From: Thermoplasmata archaeon
Lineage (GTDB): Archaea > Thermoplasmatota > Thermoplasmata > Lutacidiplasmatales > UBA184
DNA length: 46,813 bases
Assembly: GCA_027365105.1 (NCBI GenBank)
Contig: DAHXNZ010000012.1
Location: 1-46,813 of the forward strand
Direction: 5' to 3'
Part shown: one piece after another, positions 7,734-15,659 of the stretch
How positions within the stretch are numbered: the first letter of the stretch is position 1
Layout: each line of letters opens with the position of its first letter
The notes under the pieces: model-generated
Told to the model about the DNA's origin: nothing
The model's input: only the letters and a program-made list of their open reading frames with translations
The model's database searches: none
Translations under genes and position numbers: made by a program

Positions 7734-8611
7734 GCGTCCTCGTCGACGGCCGGACCCGGGTCGTGGTCCAGGGGATCACCGGTCACCAGGGCACCGTCCA
7801 TACCCGCCAGATGCGGCTGTTCGGGACCCAGGTCGTCGCCGGAGTGACCCCGGGAAAGGAAGGAAGTTCGGTGGAAGGGGTCCCGGTCTACAACAGCATG
7901 GCCCGGGCCATGGCCGCGACCTCGGCCAACGCCTCGTGCATCTTCGTTCCCGCGCCGTTCGCCCGGGACGCCCTGATTGAGGCGGTCGACGCCGGCATCG
8001 AGCTCGTGGTCATCGTGACCGAGCACATCCCGTTCCACGACATGCTGACCATGTACCACTACGCCCGGATACGGGGGACCCGGATCATCGGCCCGAACTG
8101 CCCCGGGATCGCCTCGCCGGGCCTCTCGAAGGTCGGGATCATCCCGAACGTGGTGTTCCGGCCCGGGCCGGTCGGGGTCATCTCCCGGAGCGGGACCCTG
8201 ACCTATGAGATCGTCAACGGCATCTCCGAGCACGGCCTCGGGGAGACCACCTGCATCGGCCTGGGCGGAGATCCGGTCAACGGAACCTCGTTTGTCGATG
8301 CACTCCCGCTCCTGGAGGCCGACCCCGAGACCCGCCTCATCGTCATGGTCGGCGAGATCGGCGGCGCCGCCGAGGAGGACGCGGCCGACTACATCCGGCA
8401 GCATGTCTCGAAGCCGGTCATCGGCTACATCGCCGGCCGGTCGGCCCCCCCCGGCAAGCGGATGGGCCACGCGGGCGCGATCGTCCTGCGGGGCAAGGGT
8501 ACGGCGGAAAGCAAGCAGGCGGCGCTCGAGTCGGCCGGAGTCCAGGTGGCCCGGTTCCCGTACGAGATCCCGGACCTCGTGGCCGCGCGCCTCTCCCGCG
8601 CGCCCCCATGA
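7730..8611 (+). CDS. sucD: Succinyl-CoA synthetase alpha subunit
   Basis: Carries the phosphohistidine intermediate and binds CoA in the succinyl-CoA synthetase complex. The 293-residue protein shows the CoA-binding Rossmann start ([11 protein letters not shown]), the CPGI segment ([11 protein letters not shown]) and the phosphohistidine loop [15 protein letters not shown] with His247. It is translationally coupled to sucC at its start and to a small Cys/His protein at its end (both ATGA overlaps), so the three are made from one transcript. No unusual residue changes were seen. Confidence 0.97.
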   Translation: MSVLVDGRTRVVVQGITGHQGTVHTRQMRLFGTQVVAGVTPGKEGSSVEGVPVYNSMARAMAATSANASCIFVPAPFARDALIEAVDAGIELVVIVTEHIPFHDMLTMYHYARIRGTRIIGPNCPGIASPGLSKVGIIPNVVFRPGPVGVISRSGTLTYEIVNGISEHGLGETTCIGLGGDPVNGTSFVDALPLLEADPETRLIVMVGEIGGAAEEDAADYIRQHVSKPVIGYIAGRSAPPGKRMGHAGAIVLRGKGTAESKQAALESAGVQVARFPYEIPDLVAARLSRAPP

Positions 8612-8838
8612 GCGCGGCCCGGATCTCCCCCCGCCGGCGGGGCGAGGAGAGCCCCGAACCCTGCCTGGTCGCGGGCTGCGGAGCCCTCTCCATTCGCCAC
8701 CTCGCCCTGGCGGAGGCCCAGAAAGGGCTCCCGGGGCTCCCCAAGAAGGGCCACCGGGCTCCGGTCTGCCGGGACCATTATCGGGAGTGGAAGAAGGCCA
8801 CCCGGCCGGCCCGCGTCCTGGACCGGTTGGGTTGGTAG
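8608..8838 (+). CDS. Small Cys/His protein coupled to sucD
   Basis: A 76-residue basic protein starting in an ATGA overlap with the sucD stop. It contains CLVAGC near residue 19 and CRDHYREWKK near residue 54, so a C-x4-C plus C-x2-H arrangement could hold one zinc ion; the rest is rich in Lys, Arg and Pro. No family is recognised. The overlap and GC-rich codon positions support a real gene. A nucleic-acid-binding role would fit the charge, but there is no direct evidence; association with the synthetase is only by position. Confidence 0.65.
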   Translation: MSAARISPRRRGEESPEPCLVAGCGALSIRHLALAEAQKGLPGLPKKGHRAPVCRDHYREWKKATRPARVLDRLGW

Positions 8839-8906
8839 GGGCGCGAAGGGAACCGGGGAAGGGGTTGAAAATGTGAGGGCCGGCGTCCCGACTTCGGGAG
8901 CCGACC

Positions 8907-8975
8907 CTACTGCTTTCGCATCTTCTGGGCTCGCATGCGTCGGCGCATCCTCTTTTTGCGCCACTTCCACCGCAT
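8907..8975 (-). CDS. rpl41e: Ribosomal protein eL41 (22 residues)
   Basis: A 22-residue, extremely basic peptide: MRWKWRKKRMRRRMRAQK followed by MRKQ and a TAG stop. It matches the tiny ribosomal protein eL41, whose family pattern is MRxKWRKKRMRRLKR and a length near 22-25. eL41 is a single helix that sits at the interface of the two ribosomal subunits. The gene lies alone on the minus strand between the sucCD unit and a divergent plus-strand gene; AATAAAC-type TATA about 80 nt upstream gives a short leader. It is easily missed because of its size. The match in length, charge pattern and the WRKKRMRR core makes the call strong. Confidence 0.9.
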   Translation of the reverse strand: MRWKWRKKRMRRRMRAQKMRKQ

Positions 8976-9052
8976 GTGGCCGCGCTTCTTCCAAACGCGT
9001 GAGCTTCGTTTCATTCAGTTCGCGTCCGAGACGGGCGCGGGTAGTTTCCCCC

Positions 9053-9060
9053 GTTTATTA
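9053..9060 (-). promoter_or_regulatory. TATA-like element upstream of eL41
   Basis: On the minus strand CCTAATAAACGG is the only AT-rich island upstream of the eL41 ATG, 78-85 nt away, predicting a transcript with a leader of roughly 50-55 nt. Confidence 0.45.
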
Positions 9061-9207
9061 GGGTTGCCGCTCCCCCGCCGCCGCTTGGACCGAGCTTTGG
9101 GCGGCCACGGGGCGCATCGCCTCCCGTTTCCGGCGGCGCCGGGGGGCACCTCAGCGTTCGCCCCGGGACGCGGGCCGGCCCCCACGGGCCACCGGACGGC
9201 ACCCGAG

Positions 9208-9215
9208 GTTATGTA
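9208..9215 (+). promoter_or_regulatory. TATA-like element of the 9238 gene
   Basis: GGTTATGTAG lies about 26 nt before the ATG at 9238, consistent with a leaderless transcript. It is divergent from the eL41 promoter. Confidence 0.45.
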
Positions 9216-9237
9216 GCCCCTCCCGCTCGCCCGCGCG

Positions 9238-9666
9238 ATGGACGTCGCCGACCTAGAACTCAACCTGCTCGAGTTCCGCCAGAAGTCGTTCCAGTTCGCC
9301 CGTCTCGCCACGGTCGGAGGGACGGAGTTCGCGATCTTTTCCCGGACCGAGACCGAGAGCGAGCGGCAGTTCCGGCCCCGGCTGGTCCACCTCCACCTGG
9401 CCGTTCCCCGGGAGTGGATCCGGCTCGATCCGGAGGGCGAGATGCTTCGGCTCCAACCGGCCGGCGCGGCCGCGGCGGCGCCGTCGACCCGCGATGCCGA
9501 AGAGGTCGGGACCGAACGCTCGGCCTTCACCGAGGCCGGTGAGGCCTGGCGGCGCGAGACCGGGGCCGAGGGATTCCACCTCTACGTGCCGGAGCGCCTC
9601 GCTGGGATCCTGCTGACGCCCGAGGGCCACCGGGCCCTCGGGTTCGCCGGACCCTCGGACGGCTAG
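9238..9666 (+). CDS. Conserved-looking protein of unknown function, convergent with top6A
   Basis: A 142-residue soluble protein starting MDVADLELNLLEFRQKSF. It alternates beta-strand-like segments (FAIFSRTETESERQFRPRLVHLHLAV) with a short Ala/Pro linker near residue 82-88 and an acidic/aromatic C-terminal part (GFHLYVPERLAGILLTPEGH). No family is recognised and no catalytic motif is evident. The gene is supported by a TATA element at leaderless spacing, GC-rich third positions and a 4-nt overlap of its stop with the convergent top6A stop (TAGA shared at 9663-9666). Function cannot be inferred from context. Confidence 0.65.
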   Translation: MDVADLELNLLEFRQKSFQFARLATVGGTEFAIFSRTETESERQFRPRLVHLHLAVPREWIRLDPEGEMLRLQPAGAAAAAPSTRDAEEVGTERSAFTEAGEAWRRETGAEGFHLYVPERLAGILLTPEGHRALGFAGPSDG

Positions 9667-10802
9667 AGCACCCCCATCTCGGACAGCTTCTCGGGAAGGT
9701 AGCGGTCCGTCACGTAGTTCAGCCCGTACTTCGCGAGCGACTGCTGCTCGGCCTTCCGACCGTTCTTGAGCATGAGTTCGATCTCGGAGCGCCAGTCCGC
9801 GGTCGCGAACCGGGGATCGGTCAGCTCCGCCTGGAGCGCCCGGACATCCTGGTCGGAAAGCTTGTCGGACGGCAGATCGTAGTTCTCGATGTCCGAAGCG
9901 GTCACCCCGAGGAACTCGGCGCTCGGCGTCGCCAGATACTGGGAGATGTGGGCGGTCTTGATCGCCCCGAACGCCACGCTGGCAAAGATCCGGAACGACC
10001 AGGGATCCCCATCCGTGAAGACGACGACCGGAAGGTGGAGCTCTTCGTGGATCCGCCGGAGGAAGCGGCGGGTCGACCGGGCCGGTTGGCCCTTGAGGTG
10101 GAGGAGAATCGCCTTCTGCCGTTCGTCGAATCCGTTCTCGGCCAGCCGGTCGACCATGCCGCCGCACTCGATCGCGATCACGAACTTGGCCCCGGTCGAG
10201 ACGAACTCGATCTTCTCCTTCTCGACGTTGAACGGGATCGAGTAGCCGCCGTCGCCGACGTCGTCCCGGCAGTTGATCTTCTTCACGATCCCCTTGCGGT
10301 TCCGCTCCTTGATCGTGAGGTCGCCGATCACCGAGGCGCCGTTCTCCTCCGGGTGAAGCCGAAAGTCCTCCCGGAGCCGCTCGCACATGACCTCGAGGTC
10401 CTCGACCAGGAGGTTCGACTCGTCTTCGCTGTGGAACTTGGCGTCCTGCCAGCCTTCGCTGATGTAGTAGAGCTCCCGGAGGGTCGAGGTCTTCCGGTCG
10501 TGCGCCATCTCGTTGATGAAGTCGACCAGGTAGAACGTCCGCAGGAGCATCAGTGCCCCGTCCAGCTTGCGGGCGCTCCGGGTGCCCATCGCACGGCCGA
10601 GCCGGAAAACGCCGTCGCGCGACTGGAACGAGATGTTCTGCTTGGTGCGGAGCGGAAGCCGCATCCGGGGAATCTCCCCCCGCACCAGCTGCTGGTAGAT
10701 CTCCCCGGCGAGGTCCATCGTCGGGGCCAGCGCGTCGGCCCGGACCGGCGCCTCCTCGGGATCACTCGTCGTCGGCGACTCGAGCGGACGTCTCTTCGGC
10801 AT
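9663..10802 (-). CDS. top6A: DNA topoisomerase VI subunit A (Spo11-like)
   Basis: Makes the double-strand break in the type IIB topoisomerase that removes supercoils and decatenates DNA. The 379-residue protein has the winged-helix domain with the catalytic tyrosine in TLRELYYIS (Tyr112/Tyr113) and the Toprim domain with Glu212 ([10 protein letters not shown]) and the metal pair Asp264/Asp266 (FTDGDPW). Start choice: ATG at 10802 has a strong Shine-Dalgarno, GAGGAGGTG, 7 nt before it; the gene therefore begins 41 nt inside the end of top6B. A downstream ATG at 10718 is less likely. Coupled expression with top6B is clear. Confidence 0.97.
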   Translation of the reverse strand: MPKRRPLESPTTSDPEEAPVRADALAPTMDLAGEIYQQLVRGEIPRMRLPLRTKQNISFQSRDGVFRLGRAMGTRSARKLDGALMLLRTFYLVDFINEMAHDRKTSTLRELYYISEGWQDAKFHSEDESNLLVEDLEVMCERLREDFRLHPEENGASVIGDLTIKERNRKGIVKKINCRDDVGDGGYSIPFNVEKEKIEFVSTGAKFVIAIECGGMVDRLAENGFDERQKAILLHLKGQPARSTRRFLRRIHEELHLPVVVFTDGDPWSFRIFASVAFGAIKTAHISQYLATPSAEFLGVTASDIENYDLPSDKLSDQDVRALQAELTDPRFATADWRSEIELMLKNGRKAEQQSLAKYGLNYVTDRYLPEKLSEMGVL

Positions 10803-12777
10803 CGTAATCCACCTCCTCTTCGGACTCCTTCGTCCCTCCCGCCGCCTCGGCGGCCTCGGCCGCCTCGACGATCGCCCGCGGCAGCCGCACCTCCCAGTCA
10901 CCGGGGAGCGCGTCGGCGCCGAGCAGATGCCCCTCGTCGATGCCGGCGACGTACAGGTCTAGGTCGTTCGCGTCGACCTCGACCCCCGCGGGGAACCGCA
11001 CGGAGAGGCGGGTCCGTCCGCTCGGCGTCAGCTTAGGGAGGGTCCACCAGTACCGGCCGAGGTCCGCATCCGATCCCTCGGGCGCCGGCTCGAACTGGGC
11101 GGTCCGGAGCTCCTCGGGGGGGCCCTCGACGAACAGCTCGAGCGCGCGGGGCCTCGGGGTGTAGTTGGTGACTTCGAGGGTTGCGGTCGTCCCGGTCTTC
11201 TCGGTCCCGAGGGTCGGCTCGACGGTGACCACATCCATGATCCGGGTGATGACGGGGGTCAGGTCCGGCACCGGTCGGCCCACGAGGCCGCTCGTCTTCT
11301 CGGCCAGCTTGGGCAGGATCCTCTGGATGATCGCGAACTTCTCGCTCGCGAAGGCGCGTCGGCTCTTCCGGGAGAGGTGCGCCTTGAGGTGCCGCGCGGC
11401 CCCCTGGAGCGCCAGGGTGACTTCCCGGTCGATGTCCGGGTCCTCCGCGATCGCCTCCTTGGCCTCGCTGGTGAACGGGATCTTCGTGGACGCGACATGG
11501 ACCAGGATGAGCGCCGGACCGGTGGGAAGCCCGCTCCCCCCTTTCTGGTCGAGGCCGTAGCGGCGCCAGTCCATCGAGGCGATCGCATTCGTGATCGCAC
11601 AGGCCCCCTGCTGGAAGAGGAGCGGGACCCGGTTGGCGAACCGGAGCACCTGGACGGCCTGGTCGACCGGGAGCCCGCCCCCGTAGACCAGGCCGACCTC
11701 GACCAGGAACGGGAACCCCCCGCGGACCTTCGCCGGGCGGCTCACCGGCGGCGCGAAGAACTCCGGACGGACCTCGCCCAGCACGTTGCGCAGTCCGCGC
11801 TTGATCAGGAGGGGCCCGATGGGCGAGAGACAGTCGGAGGAGGGAGCGAGCAGGGTCGCCGACTGGAGCGCCGAGAGCAACCGCTCCTGCGCCGGGCCGT
11901 CGAGCGAGGAGGGGGCGGCCGAGGGGGTCAGCTGCGCGGCCGCCAGGACCTCCCGGGCGACCCGGGGGCTCACGCCGCCCAGATCCTTGGTCAACAATTC
12001 GATCAGGGAGGGGCGGCGGGAACCGCGGACCAGGCTCCCGAGCTCCCCGAGCTCGAGGCCGTAGGGGTGGGGCAACGTCTCGCGGGGGAGGGGAGGGAGG
12101 ATGTCCGTCGCCCGCTCGAAGGTGATCCGGGTCCCGTCCGGTTCGGTGAGGCTGATCCGGGCATGGGGGTTGACGATCGCGGTCCCCCGAAGGTACTCGA
12201 GCGGGGACTGCCGGCCCCGGATGTACCGGGCCTTCAGGATGAGCTCGATCCGGGTGCCGTGGGGCCGGTCCCAGAGGGCGACGTCTTCGGTGACGATCCG
12301 CGGCGCGTTCTTCTGGATGTCGATCGCGAGCTCGAGGAGATGCGCCCCCTCCTCCTCCGCGATCTTGGAGGTGATCTTCGCCGGTCGCGCCGCGGTGAGG
12401 CCCGCGTAGAGCACCGCCGCCGAGATGCCGATCCCTTGTTGCCCCCGGGCCTGGCGGTGGGCGTGGAACCGGGACCCGTAGAGGAGCCGGGCGAAGACGT
12501 TCGGGATCTCGCGCCGGAGGATCCCGGGGCCGTTGTCGGTGACCGCGACCTTGAGCCGGTCGGGGCCGTCCTTCGCAATCTCCACCTCGATCTCGGGCAG
12601 GAGGCCGGCCTCCTCCGTCGCATCGAGGCTGTTGTCGACGGCCTCCTTGACGGTCGTGAGGAGCGCCCGCTGGGGGTTGTCGAACCCGAGGATCTGCCGG
12701 TTCCGCTCGAAGAATTCGGCGACCGAGATCTCCCGCTGCTTGGAGGCCAGTTGCTGAGCGATGGTCGGGGTCGTCAC
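10762..12777 (-). CDS. top6B: DNA topoisomerase VI subunit B (GHKL ATPase)
   Basis: ATP-binding subunit that forms the gate dimer of topoisomerase VI. The 671-residue protein carries the GHKL motifs: EAVDNSLDA (Glu45, Asn49), DNGPGI at 81-86 and the ATP-lid GQQGIGIS at 112-119. An H2TH region and transducer domain follow. There is an extra C-terminal beta-sandwich-like part from about residue 530 and an Ala/Glu-rich acidic tail, which makes it longer than the 530-residue Sulfolobus type. It has its own leaderless promoter (TATA at 12801-12808) and is followed by top6A in an overlapping arrangement. Confidence 0.97.
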   Translation of the reverse strand: MTTPTIAQQLASKQREISVAEFFERNRQILGFDNPQRALLTTVKEAVDNSLDATEEAGLLPEIEVEIAKDGPDRLKVAVTDNGPGILRREIPNVFARLLYGSRFHAHRQARGQQGIGISAAVLYAGLTAARPAKITSKIAEEEGAHLLELAIDIQKNAPRIVTEDVALWDRPHGTRIELILKARYIRGRQSPLEYLRGTAIVNPHARISLTEPDGTRITFERATDILPPLPRETLPHPYGLELGELGSLVRGSRRPSLIELLTKDLGGVSPRVAREVLAAAQLTPSAAPSSLDGPAQERLLSALQSATLLAPSSDCLSPIGPLLIKRGLRNVLGEVRPEFFAPPVSRPAKVRGGFPFLVEVGLVYGGGLPVDQAVQVLRFANRVPLLFQQGACAITNAIASMDWRRYGLDQKGGSGLPTGPALILVHVASTKIPFTSEAKEAIAEDPDIDREVTLALQGAARHLKAHLSRKSRRAFASEKFAIIQRILPKLAEKTSGLVGRPVPDLTPVITRIMDVVTVEPTLGTEKTGTTATLEVTNYTPRPRALELFVEGPPEELRTAQFEPAPEGSDADLGRYWWTLPKLTPSGRTRLSVRFPAGVEVDANDLDLYVAGIDEGHLLGADALPGDWEVRLPRAIVEAAEAAEAAGGTKESEEEVDYDAEETSARVADDE

Positions 12778-12800
12778 CGGCCCTCCGCGTCGTCCGGCGA

Positions 12801-12808
12801 CCTATAAG
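12801..12808 (-). promoter_or_regulatory. TATA-like element of top6BA
   Basis: Minus-strand CCCTTATAGG centred about 28 nt before the top6B ATG at 12777 predicts a leaderless transcript. Confidence 0.6.
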
Positions 12809-12831
12809 GGCACGGGTCCAGCCGCACGAGT

Positions 12832-13293
12832 TCAGATGAAGTATCGGCGGGCCAGCAGGAGGTAGAGCCCCAGGACGAGGAGGAGCAGGAAGAGGAGGGT
12901 GACCGAGCCGACGAAGAGGAGGTAGATCATCCCGCCGAAGGCGAGCCCGGCCAGGGTGTAGAGCGCCCACTCCTCCTGACGCCAGAGACCGGTGGCGACG
13001 ACGATCAGCGCCGCCCCGACTCCCGCCAGAATCCCGTTCACGAACCCGTCGGTGCTGCCGACGATCGAGAGACTCGCGGGGACGAGCGGTCCCCCGTAGG
13101 CGACCAGGTTGGCCAGGATCCCGGACAGCACGAGGAGGGTCCCGAAGAACCCCACGACGACACTGATGACTCCCACGCCGAGCGGCCGGTGAGGCCGGTA
13201 GCCGGGGGGGAACAACAGCGGGGGAAGGTGGTCAAATTCGAAGGCCTCCCGGTACGGAGTGACCGAGGCCGCAGTCGAGTTCGGAAGCCCCAT
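12832..13293 (-). CDS. Four-helix integral membrane protein of unknown function
   Basis: A 153-residue protein with a soluble N-terminal about 40 residues (containing LPPLLFPPGYRPHRP) and then four hydrophobic segments: near residues 40-65, 75-100, 103-125 and 128-148; the last runs straight into a short basic C-terminus (LLLARRYFI). No family is recognised. ATG at 13293 is preferred because a TATA-like AAAACTACATAC at 13320-13331 lies about 30 nt before it; a GTG at 13305 would add four residues. It is transcribed toward top6B with 54 nt between them and may read through into it, though top6B has its own promoter. Confidence 0.7.
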   Translation of the reverse strand: MGLPNSTAASVTPYREAFEFDHLPPLLFPPGYRPHRPLGVGVISVVVGFFGTLLVLSGILANLVAYGGPLVPASLSIVGSTDGFVNGILAGVGAALIVVATGLWRQEEWALYTLAGLAFGGMIYLLFVGSVTLLFLLLLVLGLYLLLARRYFI

Positions 13294-13492
13294 GGTACCC
13301 CCCACGTCGCCCGGACCGAGGTATGTAGTTTTCCCTTCAGGGGAAGCGGCCGGAGTGGGGCGGTCGGCCCCTACGGACGGGCCGGTAGGACGCGCACCCT
13401 AGGGACGGCGAGGCGTAAAGATCCCCGGGGGGAGGGCAGCCCTCACCCCGTCAGGGGGCTGGGTCGTTCCCGAGGCCGGGCCCGGAGGCCCG

Positions 13493-14557
13493 TCAGTATG
13501 GGCGGTCGGCCGCGCCTCGGGCGAGCCACTCGAGGAAGGTCCGGTACATCCCTCCCGGGAATCGGCCGAGGGAGTCGATCGCCCGGTCGCTCCAGCGTCG
13601 GGCTTCCGCAGCGACCTCGGCCGCCGCGTCGGTCGAGTCGATGAGTTCCTTGAGCCTCAAGAGGTGCCGGGTCCGCTTGCGGCGCATCTGGAAGAGCCGC
13701 TCGAACTCGGCCTGGTGCCGGCCGCCCAGATGGCGGTAGGCCTCGAGGGTCAGCAAGGTCGGGTTGCCTTCCCGGAGGTCCGAGTAGAGGGGCTTTCCGA
13801 GGAGGTCGGGGTCCCCGTGGATGTCCAACAGATCGTCCCGGATCTGGAAGGCGATGCCGAGCGACCGACCGTAGGCGATCGCGTCCTCGATGATCGCGGG
13901 GGTCGCCCCGGCGATCTCCGCGACGCTCCCGAGCGCCGAAGCGATCAGGGCGGCCGTCTTGCGCTCGATGACCCGGAAGTAGTGTTCCCGCCCCCGGGAA
14001 AGGTCGAACTGGGCCGTGTCCTGGAGGACCTCGCCCTCGACCAAGTCGGCGCAGGCCTCGGCGCTCCGCAGGATGACGCTGCGGGAGTACTCGGCGGCCA
14101 GCTGGAACGCCCGGACGAAGAGGTAGTCTCCCGTCACGATGGAGAGCGGCATCCCGAAGGCCCGCGGCATCGACGGCTGCCCCCGGCGGGTCCCCGCATG
14201 GTCGATGACATCGTCGTGGACGAGCGTTGCCGTGTGGATGAGCTGCGAGGCCGCGCAGAGCGAGCGGATCGGGGCGGTCGACTCCTGGCCGAGGGCCCGG
14301 AACGTCGCGGCCATGAGGAGGGGACGGATCCGCTTGCCGCCGGTGGAGCAGGCGTAGCGGGCCGCCTCGGTCAGCTGGGAGTACTTCGACCCCAGCACCT
14401 CCTGGAGCCGCCAGTCGATATCGGTCAGGTCCTGGACCAGGACCGGCAGGAGGCTCGAAAGCTCCCGGGCCCCCTCCCGGTCGATCGTCCGGCCGACGAT
14501 CGCCTCCAGCGGGTGTTCGGTGGGCGCCGAGGGCGGGGCGGGGGCCGGCCCGGTCAC
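13493..14557 (-). CDS. Trans-polyprenyl diphosphate synthase, long-chain type by motif
   Basis: Adds isopentenyl units to allylic diphosphates. The 354-residue protein has both aspartate-rich motifs: DDVID (Asp115, 116, 119) and DDLLD (Asp241, 242, 245). The residues before the first motif, IHTATLVHDD, place Ala110 at position -5, as in bacterial octaprenyl/heptaprenyl synthases (IspB type), whereas archaeal C20 synthases usually carry a bulky aromatic there that stops elongation. This favours a quinone side-chain synthase over a lipid geranylgeranyl synthase, but product length is inferred. Start is GTG at 14557, overlapping the reductase stop (GTGA). It is the last gene of the nuo transcription unit. 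Confidence 0.88.
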   Translation of the reverse strand: MTGPAPAPPSAPTEHPLEAIVGRTIDREGARELSSLLPVLVQDLTDIDWRLQEVLGSKYSQLTEAARYACSTGGKRIRPLLMAATFRALGQESTAPIRSLCAASQLIHTATLVHDDVIDHAGTRRGQPSMPRAFGMPLSIVTGDYLFVRAFQLAAEYSRSVILRSAEACADLVEGEVLQDTAQFDLSRGREHYFRVIERKTAALIASALGSVAEIAGATPAIIEDAIAYGRSLGIAFQIRDDLLDIHGDPDLLGKPLYSDLREGNPTLLTLEAYRHLGGRHQAEFERLFQMRRKRTRHLLRLKELIDSTDAAAEVAAEARRWSDRAIDSLGRFPGGMYRTFLEWLARGAADRPY

Positions 14558-15654
14558 GAGCTCCTCCCCCGACGGATCGGCCAGCGCATCCGCATCATGG
14601 CATCGAGACCCCGCGCGCCGATATAGCGCATCCCGAGGGCCAGGAGGGGGTCGTGGGCCGCCCACCGGTCTCCGAACCGCTTGACGTCGTAGCCCCGGGA
14701 GAGGACCGGAGCCAGGACCGGTTGCCACGCCCGGTCGTAGTCGGCGAGCGGGGCCCCCTGCCGAAGGTGGGCGACCGCGGCCTGCCCGGCCAGCCAGCCG
14801 CTCAACATCGCCGTCGGGATCCCGCCCCCGTTGGTCGCCATCACCAGGTTCGCCGCATCCCCGGCGAGGAGTGTCGATCCCGAGACGAGGCTCTCCGGTG
14901 GGGGTCCGATCGGCACCCACCAGTGGGTCCGATCGTGCGCCGGGGGCAGCTCCTGACCGGCGACGAACCGGTCGAGCAGCCGGTCCAGCCCGACCCCCGG
15001 GGGAAGGTGGGTGACCCCAATCCCGACGTTGGCGTCGTTCAGCCGGGGAAACGCCCAGGCGTACCCCCCGGGGGCGACCCGGCCGAAATAGAGGGCGATC
15101 TCGTCGTCCCAGGCACGGTCGACGGTCGCCGTCACCATCCGGTACATCTCCCGCTCGACCCTCAGGCCGGCCGACCGGGCCACCACCGAGACCGGACCGT
15201 CGGCGCCGATGACCACGCGTGCCTCCACCGGCTCGCCCCGGGCGAAGCGGGCGGTCCCCCCCGTCACCGAGATCACTCCGGCGGGGTAGCGGAGTTCGGC
15301 GCCCTGGCCCTCCGCCTCCAGCGCGAGCGCCTTGTCGAAGGCCCGTCGGGAGAGGGTGCAGCCGGCGAGCGGAAACCGGTATCGGCGGCCGAACGGGGAG
15401 ACGCAGACCATCGATCGGGTGGTCCGAAGGGCGGTCGCCTCCGGGATCGTGTAGGCCGCCCGGATCAGATCGGGGGCCGGAAAGAGGGTGGCGAGCTCCT
15501 CCGGGGTCGGGACGAACTCCCCGCACTGCACCGGATGGCCCAGCTCCTCGCGACGGTCGACCAGCAGCGTGCGGAGCCCGCCCTGCGCCGCGGCGCTGGC
15601 GGCCCGGGCGCCGGCCGGACCGGCGCCGACCACCAGGACGTCCACCCGCTCCAT
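14554..15654 (-). CDS. Geranylgeranyl reductase family flavoprotein
   Basis: An FAD-dependent reductase of the GGR family, which saturates isoprenoid double bonds in archaeal lipids or menaquinone tails. The 366-residue protein begins with the Rossmann FAD loop VVGAGPAGARAA (Gly10, 12, 15), has PVQCGEF near residue 43 matching the family's Cys-containing motif, the GADGP segment mid-protein and the second FAD motif LLAGDAANL followed by NGGGIPTAM. It starts 5 nt after the nuoN stop and its own stop overlaps the polyprenyl synthase start. Its place behind complex I and beside a long-chain synthase suggests quinone tail reduction, though a membrane-lipid role is possible. Confidence 0.9.
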   Translation of the reverse strand: MERVDVLVVGAGPAGARAASAAAQGGLRTLLVDRREELGHPVQCGEFVPTPEELATLFPAPDLIRAAYTIPEATALRTTRSMVCVSPFGRRYRFPLAGCTLSRRAFDKALALEAEGQGAELRYPAGVISVTGGTARFARGEPVEARVVIGADGPVSVVARSAGLRVEREMYRMVTATVDRAWDDEIALYFGRVAPGGYAWAFPRLNDANVGIGVTHLPPGVGLDRLLDRFVAGQELPPAHDRTHWWVPIGPPPESLVSGSTLLAGDAANLVMATNGGGIPTAMLSGWLAGQAAVAHLRQGAPLADYDRAWQPVLAPVLSRGYDVKRFGDRWAAHDPLLALGMRYIGARGLDAMMRMRWPIRRGRSS

Positions 15655-15659
15655 CGGCC

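Noticed and set aside
9253-10386. Minus-strand frame of 377 codons across the 9238 gene and top6A
   Set aside because: It is out of frame with top6A, which has full motif support.
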